A stretch of DNA of 64,000 nucleotides from Thiobacillus sp. 65-1059. Lineage in GTDB: Bacteria > Pseudomonadota > Gammaproteobacteria > Burkholderiales > Thiobacillaceae. The stretch is taken from assembly GCA_001897675.1 (NCBI GenBank), contig MKUE01000131.1:39886-103885 (forward strand), written 5' to 3'. The notes under the pieces are model-generated. The model was given only the letters and a program-made list of their open reading frames with translations, searched no databases and was not told the origin of the DNA. Shown here piece by piece: positions 48,312 to 57,096 of the stretch. The first letter of the stretch is position 1; every line of letters begins with the position of its first letter. A program made the translations under genes and the position numbers.

Positions 48312-48343
48312 CTGTATGCATGTACAGTTGTGTTTGCATACAG
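48312..48343. promoter_or_regulatory. Tandem LexA boxes in the lexA divergent promoter
   Basis: CTG-N10-CAG at 48312-48327 (CTGTATGCATGTACAG, near-perfect palindrome) and TTG-N10-CAG at 48328-48343, directly abutting. TATAAAT follows at 48344-48350 on the plus strand. The sites sit 18-49 bases upstream of lexA and about 88 bases upstream of the divergent small gene at 48431. Confidence 0.85.
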
Positions 48344-48430
48344 TATAAATACCGGATCCGGAAAATGCCATACGCGATAGGCGCCTGCCGCCTGGCAGGC
48401 GCCTGCAACCACACACGCAGGAGAAACCTC

Positions 48431-48685
48431 ATGATGAAACTCGGAAAGATCAGCCCCCTCGCCTTCAGCCGCATGAAGCAGCGCGGGATTTCCATCGACG
48501 CCCTCAACGATCTGCTCGCCCGCGGGCAGGTCGAAAAGCAGTTCGACGGCGCCCAGGTGGTGTATCTGGACAGCCCCACCCCCGCCCCGAGCTGGGCCGG
48601 CCGCCCGAAGCCCAGGCTGTATGCGGTGGTGGATGCGGCGGGCGAAGTGCTGACGGTGGAGCGGCGGGTGCGGTTGCGCGCATGA
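48431..48685 (+). CDS. Small conserved-looking protein divergent from lexA
   Basis: An 84-residue basic protein: [21 protein letters not shown], then [23 protein letters not shown] and a beta-rich end ([21 protein letters not shown]). Preceded by AGGAGAAA. No domain recognised; the C-terminal pattern resembles small DUF4258-like or BrnT-like folds only loosely. It shares the LexA-box region with lexA, so SOS control is possible. Confidence 0.65.
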   Translation: MMKLGKISPLAFSRMKQRGISIDALNDLLARGQVEKQFDGAQVVYLDSPTPAPSWAGRPKPRLYAVVDAAGEVLTVERRVRLRA

Positions 48686-48832
48686 GCCGATCGCCGGAAT
48701 AAGCAGGTGCTGGCTGGACCGGCAGGCGAGATCAGCCGCCGCCTCGGCGCCCGGTCCACCCGGATTTGATGCGCGGGCGGGTACTATTACGCCTCTGCCC
48801 CGCAGCGAGCCCGCGCACCCGCCCCAGTGCCG

Positions 48833-50725
48833 ATGAACCGACCGCACCTTGAACGCCGCCCCCGCTTTCCGGAGACCCCGGATGCTCACCCCTTGCCCGC
48901 ACCCGCCAGCCCGTGCCTGCAGGATTGCATCGCACGCCACGCCGCCGCGATTCCCGGACTGGCCGAACTCGGCAAGCGACTGGCCGCCACCCACGACGCT
49001 GATGCGCTGATCGACCTCTACGAACAGTGCACCCCCTTGCTGGAACAGGCCATGTGGTCCGCCGAGGCCGACTTCCATCCGCTGCTGGCGAGCTACCAGG
49101 CGCTGTTCCGCGAACAGGAGGCGCTGATCCGGCAGCGCGGCAAGGACGACCGCCACCACTTCATCCTCGGCATCCCGGTGGCGGATCGCCCGCCGCACCT
49201 GCGCGCCTGCCTCGAAAGCATCTATCAGGTCTGCATGCTGTTCGACTACGGCGGCCACGCATCCGGCATGTGGGACAGGATCCAGGTCGTCGTCAGCGAG
49301 GACAGCCGCGACGAAGCCAACATCCGCCGGCACATCGAACTGGTCGAGGAATACCGGCGGAAAGGCCTGCAGGTGATCCACTTCGGCCTTGCCGAGCAGT
49401 ACGAACTGCTGCATGCCCTGCCCCCGTCCACGCGCGAACGGCTGGGCAAGCTGCTCACCACCCAGCCCAGGGAAAAATTCTCCCTCAAGGGCCAGGCCGC
49501 CAACCGCAACCTCAGCTACCTGAAGTTTCTGCAACTGACCGAAGACAGGTGCAACACGCTGTATTACCTGGTCGACAGCGACCAGTCGCTGTGCGTGAAC
49601 CGGCAGACCGCGTCCGGCGAAGAAACCGTGGTCGCGCTGAATTACTTCCACGCCATCGACAGGATCTTTCGCACCACCGATACCCTGATGCTCACCGGCA
49701 AAATGGTCGGCGATCCGCCCGTGTCGCCGGCGGTGATGGCGGCCAACTTTCTCGACGACGTGAGCGCCTTCTTCAGCCGGATGGCCGCATTGCGCGGCGA
49801 CGAAGCCTGCACTTTCCACGGCCTGCCGCCACAAAAACCGGGCGACGCCGCGTATCACGACATGGCGAAGCTGTTCGGCTTCGACAACCAGCCGGCGACC
49901 TTCCCTTATGCCTGCCGGCTCACAGGCAAGCACGACCACGGCGCCTGCCTTGCCGACTTCGCGCAGCGGCTCGACGCCTTCTTCTTCGGCGAGCACCTCA
50001 CGCGCAAGACCTGGTTCGGCTACGGCCATGGCTTTGCCGAGCTCAGCCCGGCGCGCACGGTCTATCCCGGCAACTACATCGTCAACTACACCGGGCTGAA
50101 ATACGTCATCCCCTTCGGCCACCTGCGCCTGCGCATGTCCGGCCCCACCGCCGGGCGGCTCATCGCCGCCGAAATCGGCCACCGCTTCGCCTCCTTCAAC
50201 ATGCCCAACCTGCACCGCCGCACCACCGAGGCGGGCCCCGGCGACGACTTCCGCCCCGGCGTGGAGGTGGACGAGGCCAGCGTGGACGTCTCCGACGAAT
50301 TCGAGCGCCAGTTCTTCGGCGACCTGATGCTGTTTTCCACCGAAGCGCTGGTCAGGCAGGCCGACGTGACCCGAGCCTTTGCCCGGGACGCGATCGAGGC
50401 CGTCGTCGGCGAGAAGGAGGCCGAACTGCTCACGCTGTACCAGCAGAAGCACGACGCTATCGTCGAGCGGAACCGGCAACTGGGCGAGCTCGTCTTCGAC
50501 GCCGGCCATTGGTGGCTGCAGGCAAGCGCACATTCGCCCGGCCTCGCCCAGGCGCTGCGCCGGGTGCGCGCCTTCATCGACAACATCGAGCGCAATTTCG
50601 GCGAGCACGCCCTCGCCTGGCGCCAGATCCAGTCGGCCGAGCACCGCGCGCAGCGCAAGCGGCAGATCGTCGAGGCCCTGATGAATTACCGCGCCGAGCG
50701 GGATGCCTGGGACAGCCTGTTCTGA
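48833..50725 (+). CDS. Glycosyltransferase-like protein, family not identified
   Basis: A 630-residue protein with no signal or membrane segment. A GT-A-type start is suggested by HHFILGIPVADRPPHLRACLESIY (about 110), and a DxD-like metal site by YYLVDSDQSLC (about 240). RIQVVVSEDSRDEANI and VIHFGLAEQYELL fit nucleotide-sugar fold strands. The C-terminal third is helical and charged. No known family is claimed. Start at ATG 48833 (GTG at 48827 is an alternative); ribosome site poor. It converges with a sulfotransferase-like gene 46 bases away. Confidence 0.7.
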   Translation: MNRPHLERRPRFPETPDAHPLPAPASPCLQDCIARHAAAIPGLAELGKRLAATHDADALIDLYEQCTPLLEQAMWSAEADFHPLLASYQALFREQEALIRQRGKDDRHHFILGIPVADRPPHLRACLESIYQVCMLFDYGGHASGMWDRIQVVVSEDSRDEANIRRHIELVEEYRRKGLQVIHFGLAEQYELLHALPPSTRERLGKLLTTQPREKFSLKGQAANRNLSYLKFLQLTEDRCNTLYYLVDSDQSLCVNRQTASGEETVVALNYFHAIDRIFRTTDTLMLTGKMVGDPPVSPAVMAANFLDDVSAFFSRMAALRGDEACTFHGLPPQKPGDAAYHDMAKLFGFDNQPATFPYACRLTGKHDHGACLADFAQRLDAFFFGEHLTRKTWFGYGHGFAELSPARTVYPGNYIVNYTGLKYVIPFGHLRLRMSGPTAGRLIAAEIGHRFASFNMPNLHRRTTEAGPGDDFRPGVEVDEASVDVSDEFERQFFGDLMLFSTEALVRQADVTRAFARDAIEAVVGEKEAELLTLYQQKHDAIVERNRQLGELVFDAGHWWLQASAHSPGLAQALRRVRAFIDNIERNFGEHALAWRQIQSAEHRAQRKRQIVEALMNYRAERDAWDSLF

Positions 50726-50771
50726 CCGACTATTCCCCCGGCTCGCGGGGGGGCAGGGGAGAGGGCTGCCG

Positions 50772-51509
50772 CTAAAGCACGAGCGCATCCGCCGCCCGCG
50801 CAACAATCTGCTCCCGGCATTCCCGGTACGCCGCCTGCGCCGCTTGCAGCGCATCCTCCGGAATCACCACCTCCGAATAATCGCTCCGCCCCCGGTCGAT
50901 CCGCCCGCTCCGCACCCGCTCCGACGTATCCCCGCGGCGCGCCTTCCCCGTCTGGCTGAACACCGCATAGCACTCGCTCAAGGGCGAATCCAGTTCCAGC
51001 CATGCGGTCAGCCGGGGCAGCAGCCTCTCCGGCGCGCGCTGCAGCAGCTCCGCATCGAAGTAGCTGTAGGGCCAGCCGATCGTGCGGCAGAATTCGGCCA
51101 GCGCCCGCACCCGCTCGATGTAGTAGTTCGCCGCCGCCACCGGCGAGGCATACAGGTCCGGGTCCGGCTTCTGGCGAAACAGATGCACGATGCTCCTGAT
51201 CGTGTGCGCCGGCTCCGCCAGCGCCAGCAGAATCTTGATGTCCGCCAGCCCCAGCCGCTCGGGCTTCAGCGCATAGTCGTTGTGCAGCAGCTTGTCGAAC
51301 AGGTAACGGCTCCCCGGCTTCGGCACCTCGTCCTGCTGAAACGCCTCCAGCTGCCTGCCCAGCGCGGCGGTGTCCTCATAGCTGAGGTGCATTTCGTAAT
51401 AGCCGTTGATCTGCGGATGCGAGCCGAGAATATGCCCCGCCAGACTGGTGTAGGCGCGCATGTGGCTCAGAAGGAAGATCCGGGCGTAGGGATTAGGCGA
51501 AGCGCTCAT
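50772..51509 (-). CDS. Sulfotransferase-family protein
   Basis: A 245-residue protein. The N-terminal strand-loop-helix IFLLSHMRAYTSLAGHILGS matches the position of the PAPS 5'-phosphate loop, though the usual P-loop RSGTT is replaced by SHMRAYTSL. SHPQINGYYEMHLSY follows as in the family; FDKLLHND and IRSIVHLFRQKPDPDLY occupy the region of the 3'-phosphate motif. Start at 51509 (MSASPNPYARIF) fits; the in-frame upstream extension looks noncoding. With the adjacent glycosyltransferase-like gene it suggests modification of a surface glycan. Confidence 0.75.
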   Translation of the reverse strand: MSASPNPYARIFLLSHMRAYTSLAGHILGSHPQINGYYEMHLSYEDTAALGRQLEAFQQDEVPKPGSRYLFDKLLHNDYALKPERLGLADIKILLALAEPAHTIRSIVHLFRQKPDPDLYASPVAAANYYIERVRALAEFCRTIGWPYSYFDAELLQRAPERLLPRLTAWLELDSPLSECYAVFSQTGKARRGDTSERVRSGRIDRGRSDYSEVVIPEDALQAAQAAYRECREQIVARAADALVL

Positions 51510-51818
51510 TGGTTCAATTCGTGGTCGGCCGATAGCCGAAACGTCCGCTTTCTTGCTATTCGCGAATGGCGAATACAGCACCCTCGGGATTTGGAACAGT
51601 GGGGAATCATGCCGGGTGCGTGCGAGGGGGTTGTCAAAAACAATTCGAAGCTGAGGATTTTAGCCCGACCCGGCCAGGCGTCCCCTGCTCGTGATGGATG
51701 GCCTGATCACGGGCAAGCACTGATGGCTGCTTTTCAATGCGGCCGCCCCGTTGCCCGCCCAGCACAGGCAACAAAAAACCCCGGCATGCCGGGGTTTCCT
51801 GATTCAGGCAAAGCGCGT
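51510..51818. other. Gap between the sulfotransferase-like gene and csp
   Basis: 309 bases. Contains a perfect inverted repeat TATTCGC (51557-51563) N5 GCGAATA (51569-51575), placed 48-66 bases upstream of the sulfotransferase-like start, so a possible operator. It also holds the csp terminator (51770-51797). Nothing else recognised. Confidence 0.45.
51770..51797 (-). terminator. Rho-independent terminator of csp
   Basis: Perfect palindrome CCCCGGCATGCCGGGG (51779-51794) flanked by AAA/TTT; on the minus strand it runs into TTTTTTGTTG. 21 bases after the csp stop. Confidence 0.9.
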
Positions 51819-52022
51819 TTACGCAGCCTGGATTTTTGCCGCCTGCTTGCCCTTGGGGCCGGGGACGACATCAAAGCTGACGCGCTGGTTTTCCTGCAGC
51901 GACTTGAAGCCGCCAGCCTGGATCGCCGAGAAGTGCGCGAAGAGATCCTCGCTACCGCTGTCCGGCGTAATAAAACCAAAGCCCTTGGCGTCGTTGAACC
52001 ACTTAACAGTACCTGTTTCCAT
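51819..52022 (-). CDS. cspA: Cold-shock-domain protein
   Basis: A 67-residue single CSD protein, RNA chaperone. RNP1 motif KGFGFITP and RNP2-like DLFAHFSAI are intact; starts [12 protein letters not shown]. The upstream leader (52023 onward) is long, as in csp mRNAs, and contains a small hairpin GGGCA-TGT-TGCCC (minus strand). Which paralogue it is cannot be told. Confidence 0.97.
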   Translation of the reverse strand: METGTVKWFNDAKGFGFITPDSGSEDLFAHFSAIQAGGFKSLQENQRVSFDVVPGPKGKQAAKIQAA

Positions 52023-52360
52023 TGTGTATTTCCTTTAATAAACCTGCTTGGGCAACATGCCCGATCCATCGAATATCAAGGAAAAGTCGACAACCAGAGG
52101 TACCGCTAAAACATCTTGAATCCTACAGACGCATGTCAGAGGTCAGTTTGGCGAATAAGTTCAACTTTGTTTTGGGGTGGTGCCGGTCGCGCGCCCCAGA
52201 TCAGGCCGGGCGCGTGCCCTTGCAGCCAGGGTATTGAGAACAGCCCCAGAATTCATTGCCCGAATTCGCGCCACGCTTGGCTGTGCGCCGCACCATCTCA
52301 CTTTGGCAAACTGGGTGGAAGTCCGGTTAACTTAAGTACCGGTTTGCCCCGTAGCCTTAC
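52023..52360. other. csp leader and left edge of the accessory block
   Basis: 338 bases. The part next to csp is its probable promoter and 5' leader. The remainder precedes the SIR2 gene stop and shows a shift toward lower GC, with CTTAAG twice (52331 and 52374 region) and an inverted repeat CCGGT (52323-52327)/ACCGG (52338-52342). No integrase, tRNA or clear attachment site. Confidence 0.35.
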
Positions 52361-54205
52361 CTACTTAAGAATTTGTGCAACCATCAGTTTCACTCGCTCA
52401 AAAAACCTGAGATCAATTGGCTTATCCAAATTATTCCAGGCGTCTTCGCACAAGCTACGAATATCACCCGTGTAGATGTGATCAAGGCGATCAGGAACGG
52501 TTACGCCCAGATTTGCGGAGAGCGCCAGTGATATGTAGTCGCCGAACTCATGGTTCACCGCGCCCGGCAATTCACAAAATGACTTTGGCGACATGCGCTG
52601 TTTCTGCCCGTGTTGCAACAGGGCAGAAATCAAACGTATCGCATGATAATCAAAGCTCCCATCGACTTTATTCGCCACAAGCGTTTCGAGCTGAGAAGCA
52701 GGGATGGTCAACAGCTCGTGAATTTTCCACTCAAAATCATCGTCCAGATAATTCTCTTCGCCAATGGATTTCAGGTATTGCTGCATGTACCTGAAAGCTG
52801 CTGAAAGCTTTCCATGGGTATACCCATCAAACTCTACTGAACTCGACAAAACGCGAAGCAGATTATCCAGCGCCATCGCCAGATTTTTGTCCGTTTGTTG
52901 GGTCGCAAAAGAATGCCCATGAAACACGCGCTGCATGGCCGAAAGGTATTGGCTTGTTGCGGCCTGTGGTACACCCCGGTGCAACCAGTGCAACAAGGGC
53001 ATCAGGTCAATGAAGTCACCGAGGAAATGGCTTAGATCCATATCCAGTTTGATTGGCGGCTCTTGAACCGGAAGCGGCTGAGGCGCGACGCCCCGGTGCC
53101 GCAGCTCATTTTTGGCAAGGCTGAGTATGCTTTCGACTAGCTCATAACGCTCTTTTTCAAACCAGATCGGGGTAATACCCAGATTGCGCAGTTCCGCGTT
53201 GCGCTGCGCAATCTCTTCCAGACTTTCGGGGACTTGCTCGATGGAGAAGTGCTGTTTGGTCTCCTCCTCTTCGCCCATGCTTTCCCTGATCTTCCTGAAG
53301 ACCTGAACCGTCCTGTCATTGCTCAGGCTACAGCCCAGAAAGAGCAGGCTGCTGTTTTTGTAATGGTAGGCGAGCAGCTTGGGTATGGGCTTGTGCATAT
53401 TCAGGCTGCCGTTACCGTAAGCTTCATCGTATTGGTTCTTGCTGAGGATGCAGCGTTTCGGCTCACGAATATCGCCGTGCAGCTTAATGACTGTGATCTT
53501 CCTGGGATCGCGCTGCTCCAGTGCATTCAGGCCATTGATCACCTGAACCCTGCCTGCCTCGCCGGTTTCAAACGACTGCTCCAGCAAGCGATCGTAATTG
53601 GTCGTAATCACCGTATCCGTGAACAGCTCGGAGATGCGCCAGACCACATCGGGGATGGTGAGGTTGCGGGAGAACTCATCACGAATTTCATTGATGAACA
53701 CCTCGCGGCCACGGATGGCCTCGATCTCTTCCAATACGGTTTCGTAGGCGCCGCTGGCTAATAGCACTTCAATACGTTCCAAAATGATATGTGCCGTTTT
53801 GCCCTGACACCGCAGATGATCTTTCCAGCTTGAAAAACCTGCCGATGCCGAGATGCCCGCCCCGACAAACGGCACCACCGCCCCGGCATACATCAGCTCG
53901 ACAAGCTGAATGAAGTGATCCACATTGCGCTGGAACCAGTGATCATCGCCAAGCCGCTCTAGAAACCAGGCTTCGCACAGCGCCTCGTGACGACACGCTT
54001 TGCGAAACGCCTGAAACGCTTCGTCATAACTGCTTCTGTCACCCGAGAAAAGCGCCTTACTGGGCTGAGGCAAGGCATCGACGCCATATTCAACGCGCGC
54101 AGCCTGACCCTCTTCGCTATCCAGCCACTCATTGAAATCGGCAAAGTGCTCGTAACGGTAATGTTCGTCTTCGTCACACCAGATTTTGTGCAGGGCCGGT
54201 GTCAT
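52361..54205 (-). CDS. SIR2-like domain protein, probable defence NADase
   Basis: A 614-residue cytoplasmic protein. After a helical N-terminal region of about 105 residues comes a SIR2-like domain: VPFVGAGISASAGFSSWKDH (GAGIS 115-119), VITTNYDRLLEQ (200-210), KLHGD (241-245, catalytic-type His) and LFLGCSLSNDRTV (288-300). The C-terminal 250 residues are helical and unrecognised. SIR2-like domains of this type occur in antiphage systems (Thoeris ThsA, DSR, SIR2-APAZ) where they deplete NAD+. Starts ten bases after the collapsed restriction gene on the same strand; base composition is visibly lower in GC than the flanks, suggesting transfer. Confidence 0.85.
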   Translation of the reverse strand: MTPALHKIWCDEDEHYRYEHFADFNEWLDSEEGQAARVEYGVDALPQPSKALFSGDRSSYDEAFQAFRKACRHEALCEAWFLERLGDDHWFQRNVDHFIQLVELMYAGAVVPFVGAGISASAGFSSWKDHLRCQGKTAHIILERIEVLLASGAYETVLEEIEAIRGREVFINEIRDEFSRNLTIPDVVWRISELFTDTVITTNYDRLLEQSFETGEAGRVQVINGLNALEQRDPRKITVIKLHGDIREPKRCILSKNQYDEAYGNGSLNMHKPIPKLLAYHYKNSSLLFLGCSLSNDRTVQVFRKIRESMGEEEETKQHFSIEQVPESLEEIAQRNAELRNLGITPIWFEKERYELVESILSLAKNELRHRGVAPQPLPVQEPPIKLDMDLSHFLGDFIDLMPLLHWLHRGVPQAATSQYLSAMQRVFHGHSFATQQTDKNLAMALDNLLRVLSSSVEFDGYTHGKLSAAFRYMQQYLKSIGEENYLDDDFEWKIHELLTIPASQLETLVANKVDGSFDYHAIRLISALLQHGQKQRMSPKSFCELPGAVNHEFGDYISLALSANLGVTVPDRLDHIYTGDIRSLCEDAWNNLDKPIDLRFFERVKLMVAQILK

Positions 54206-54215
54206 ATCCTTCTAC

Positions 54216-55763
54216 TCAGCAGACGGCCTGCTCGACGATGGCATCGGCGAGGTGGAGTTGGGTGGCGTGGGCATCGGCGAGACGCGCCTTGAGGGCGTCG
54301 CAAAGGGCCATGAGTTCATCGACTTTGGCCACAATTCGGTGTTGTTCAGCGCGTGGAGGGATTGGCACCAAGAACTCACGTAAGAGACTATCCGGCTCAT
54401 AAATCACTACCGCCTCACCGTCGAAGTCTGGATCGCGGAATAGCTTGGTGGCCTTCTTGAAGTCCATGATGGTGAAGAACCACTTGTTGTTTTCCTCGTC
54501 GATGCGCGTGCCCCGCCCGATGATCTGCTTGAAGCTGGTCATCGAGGTGATGGTCTTGTCCAGCACGATGAGCTTGCAGGTCTTGGCATCGACGCCCGTT
54601 GTCAGTAATTCCGACGTGGTCGCGATGACCGGGAACTTGCTCTCCGGATCGATAAAGTTGTCCAGCTCTGCCTTGCCCTCGACGCTGTCGCCGGTGATGC
54701 GCATGACGTATTTCGGATTGTCCAACGCAATCTTGCCTGACGTATTCACAATCGCCACACGCATGCGTTCGGCGTGGTCGATGTCTTCGCAAAAAACAAT
54801 CGTTTTGGAAAATGGGTCGGTCGCATTGAGATATTTCACGATGCGCTTGGCAACCAGCTTGGTGCGCTGGTTGAGTACGAGGATGCGATCCATGTCTTTC
54901 TGGTTGTACTCGCGCTGTTCGATTGCCTGCCCTAGGTCGTCTTTCATGCCCGGCGGTGGTGTCCAGCCATCGACGTCCTTGTCTATGTCGATGCGCACGA
55001 CCTTGTAGGGCGCGAGAAAGCCATCTTCGATCCCCTGCTTGAGGCTGTAGGTGTAAACCGGCTCGCCGAAATAAGTGCTGCTCGAAACGTACTTGGTTTC
55101 CTTGGGCGTGGCGGTGAGGCCGAGCTGAACTGCGTTGTTGAAGTATTCGAGGATTTCACGCCAGGCGGAATCGTCCGCCGCACTGCCGCGATGGCATTCG
55201 TCGATGACGATCATGTCGAAAAAATCGCGCGAGACGTGTTTGAAAATCTTGTCTTCTTCGTCCGGGCCGGTGATGGCCTGATACAGGCCGAGATAGATTT
55301 CGTAAGACGGGTCGATCTTCCGGTTCTTGATTTTGGTCATGACTGAGCCGAAGGGCTTGAAGTCGTTGACGAGCGTCTGATCGACGAGGATGTTTCTGTC
55401 AGCAAGGAACAGGATGCGCTTGACCTCACCTGCTTTCCACAAGCGCCAGATGATCTGAAATGTCGTGTAGGTCTTGCCGGTGCCTGTCGCCATAACGAGC
55501 AGTACGCGCTTCTTACCGCTCGCGACCGCTTCGATGGTGCGATTGATCGCTTCAACCTGATAGTAGCGTGGCTCTTTGCCCGAAACATCTATGTGGTAAC
55601 CACGGAGCGGGAACTCACGAATGGGCGTGCTACGTACGGCTAGGATGTTGGCGGCGGCAGCATCGCAGACGTGCCAGCCTGCCGCTTCCAGCAGCACATC
55701 GATATTCCCCCTCGCTTGTTGTTCCGGCTGTGGTGCCAAAACGCCCCCTGTATTTGTTATCAC
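54216..55763 (-). pseudogene. Collapsed type I restriction gene: HsdR helicase joined to HsdS tail
   Basis: One open frame of 515 residues from GTG 55763 (TTG 55739 possible), made of three parts. Residues 1-53 resemble an HsdR N-terminus ([20 protein letters not shown], then TPIREFPL). At about 54 it jumps to an HsdR helicase from [16 protein letters not shown] on, skipping the PD-(D/E)xK nuclease domain; Walker A MATGTGKT (91-98), DECH (188-191), LTATPKE and IGRGTR are intact. After IYEP (about 457) it joins [20 protein letters not shown] and a helix ending [10 protein letters not shown], the C-terminus of HsdS. No hsdM or target-recognition domain is left. Because the frame stays open it might still make a helicase protein. 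Confidence 0.8.
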
Positions 55764-55853
55764 CCGAATCTTCGCATATCCAGACGGATGTACTGCCGAT
55801 ACGGTTCTTAAGTCTTTATCGAATAAACGAAAGCCAGCCCGGCGTTGCGGGCC

Positions 55854-56927
55854 TCATCGGCTCAGCAACTCGAAGAGCGGTTCGTTGATGTAGAAATTCG
55901 TTCGCCTCAGTTTCGTCTTGCGTACCAATCCTGCTGCCTTCAAAGCCTCAAGGTATTTAACGGCCGTAGGCCTCGACACGCCGAGGTCGCGCTCGATGAA
56001 CTCGGACTTGGTATAGGGATGACGAAACAGGTTGTTCAGCAGATCCTGACTGTAGAGCTTGGGCAGATCGCTCCGCAGCCGTTGTTTCGTCGTCTGCATC
56101 AGCTCACGGATACCGCGCACCTTGGTCAGCGTCTCGCGTGAGGTTTCCTCCACTGCGCTGAGCATATAGAGCACCCACGCCTCCCAGGCATCTTGCTCTC
56201 TCACCGCCTGCAACCCCCGGTAGTAATCCGGCTTGTGACGCACGATGTAGCGGCTGAGATAAAGCACAGGCACATCCAGCAAGCCGTGCATCACCAGGTG
56301 GAGCAGATTGAGAATCCGGCCGGTACGGCCGTTGCCGTCGTAAAAGGGGTGGATGCTCTCGAACTGGTAATGCAGCACAGCCATGCGGACTAAGGGGTCG
56401 GGGTCGCCCGGCTCGTCACGATGAAAGTGCTCCAGAAAATTTGCCATCAGCCGTTCGATCTCGGCGGGGTCTTGCGGCGGTTGATAAACGACTTCCCCAG
56501 TATTCTGATTCTTCAGCACGGTTCCCGGCAGCGTGCGCAGGCCGGCACGGTTTTGCTCCAGCGCCGCCTGGATTTCGAGCACGTCGTCCAGCCTGAGGAA
56601 TCCTTGTTCCCGCACGTGCGCAAGGCCGATTTTGAGCGCGGCCGCGTAATGGTGAACTTCCTTTGCTGCCGCACTGGGAAATTGCCCCGAGACGACATCA
56701 CCCTGAAACAGCTGGTCTTCCGTGGTGATGATGTCCTCGATCTCCGACGAATCCTTGGCTTCCTGCAAAGCCAGGGTGTCGATCAGGATCGCTTCGTTGG
56801 GAATCGTCGCCGCTGCCCCTTTCAACTCCGCCAGCGCGCGATGCGCACGCGCCGCCAACCGCAGCACCGTGGGGGTCTCCAGTTCAATACTGCTCGGCAC
56901 CGGCAAGGGTTTCAGTTGGTCAGGCAT
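55854..56927 (-). CDS. Fic-domain protein with C-terminal winged helix
   Basis: A 357-residue Fic-family protein, probably AMP-transferring. The catalytic core is HPFYDGNGRTGRILNLL (consensus HPFxxGNGRxxR, intact). The N-terminal autoinhibitory helix has SSEIEDI where class II Fic proteins usually have (S/T)xxxE(G/N), so the Glu is kept but the following residue differs. C-terminal DNA-binding-like segment FIERDLGVSRPTAVKYLEAL. Fic genes of this type often sit within type I restriction operons, which fits the neighbour at 54216. A weak hairpin (GCCCG..CGGGC, about 55835-55855) follows the stop. Confidence 0.92.
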   Translation of the reverse strand: MPDQLKPLPVPSSIELETPTVLRLAARAHRALAELKGAAATIPNEAILIDTLALQEAKDSSEIEDIITTEDQLFQGDVVSGQFPSAAAKEVHHYAAALKIGLAHVREQGFLRLDDVLEIQAALEQNRAGLRTLPGTVLKNQNTGEVVYQPPQDPAEIERLMANFLEHFHRDEPGDPDPLVRMAVLHYQFESIHPFYDGNGRTGRILNLLHLVMHGLLDVPVLYLSRYIVRHKPDYYRGLQAVREQDAWEAWVLYMLSAVEETSRETLTKVRGIRELMQTTKQRLRSDLPKLYSQDLLNNLFRHPYTKSEFIERDLGVSRPTAVKYLEALKAAGLVRKTKLRRTNFYINEPLFELLSR

Positions 56928-56949
56928 AGGTAAAGAAAAGCCCGCTTTT

Positions 56950-57000
56950 TTTACACGACCTTCAATGACGTGTAAAGAATACCCCAGTTTCCTTTACATA
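56950..57000 (-). promoter_or_regulatory. Operator-like repeats upstream of the Fic gene
   Basis: TTTACACG (56950-56957) and CGTGTAAA (56969-56976) form a perfect 8-base inverted repeat with 11-base spacer, and a further half-site TTTACATA lies at 56993-57000. All are within 75 bases upstream of the Fic start, suggesting autoregulation by the Fic protein's winged helix or another repressor. Confidence 0.55.
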
Positions 57001-57096
57001 TTGCGGAAATGTGGGTGAACAGCTCCCTCCGGGATTAGGCGCCTCCTCATCCGGCTTTTGCCGCCATGCCCGCTTCTCGGCGATCTTCCTTTCGCG

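Noticed and set aside
48287..50854. 855-codon minus-strand open frame spanning the lexA upstream region and the glycosyltransferase-like gene
   Set aside because: It runs across the LexA boxes and antisense to a better-supported gene; no domain-like sequence, low complexity typical of shadow frames.
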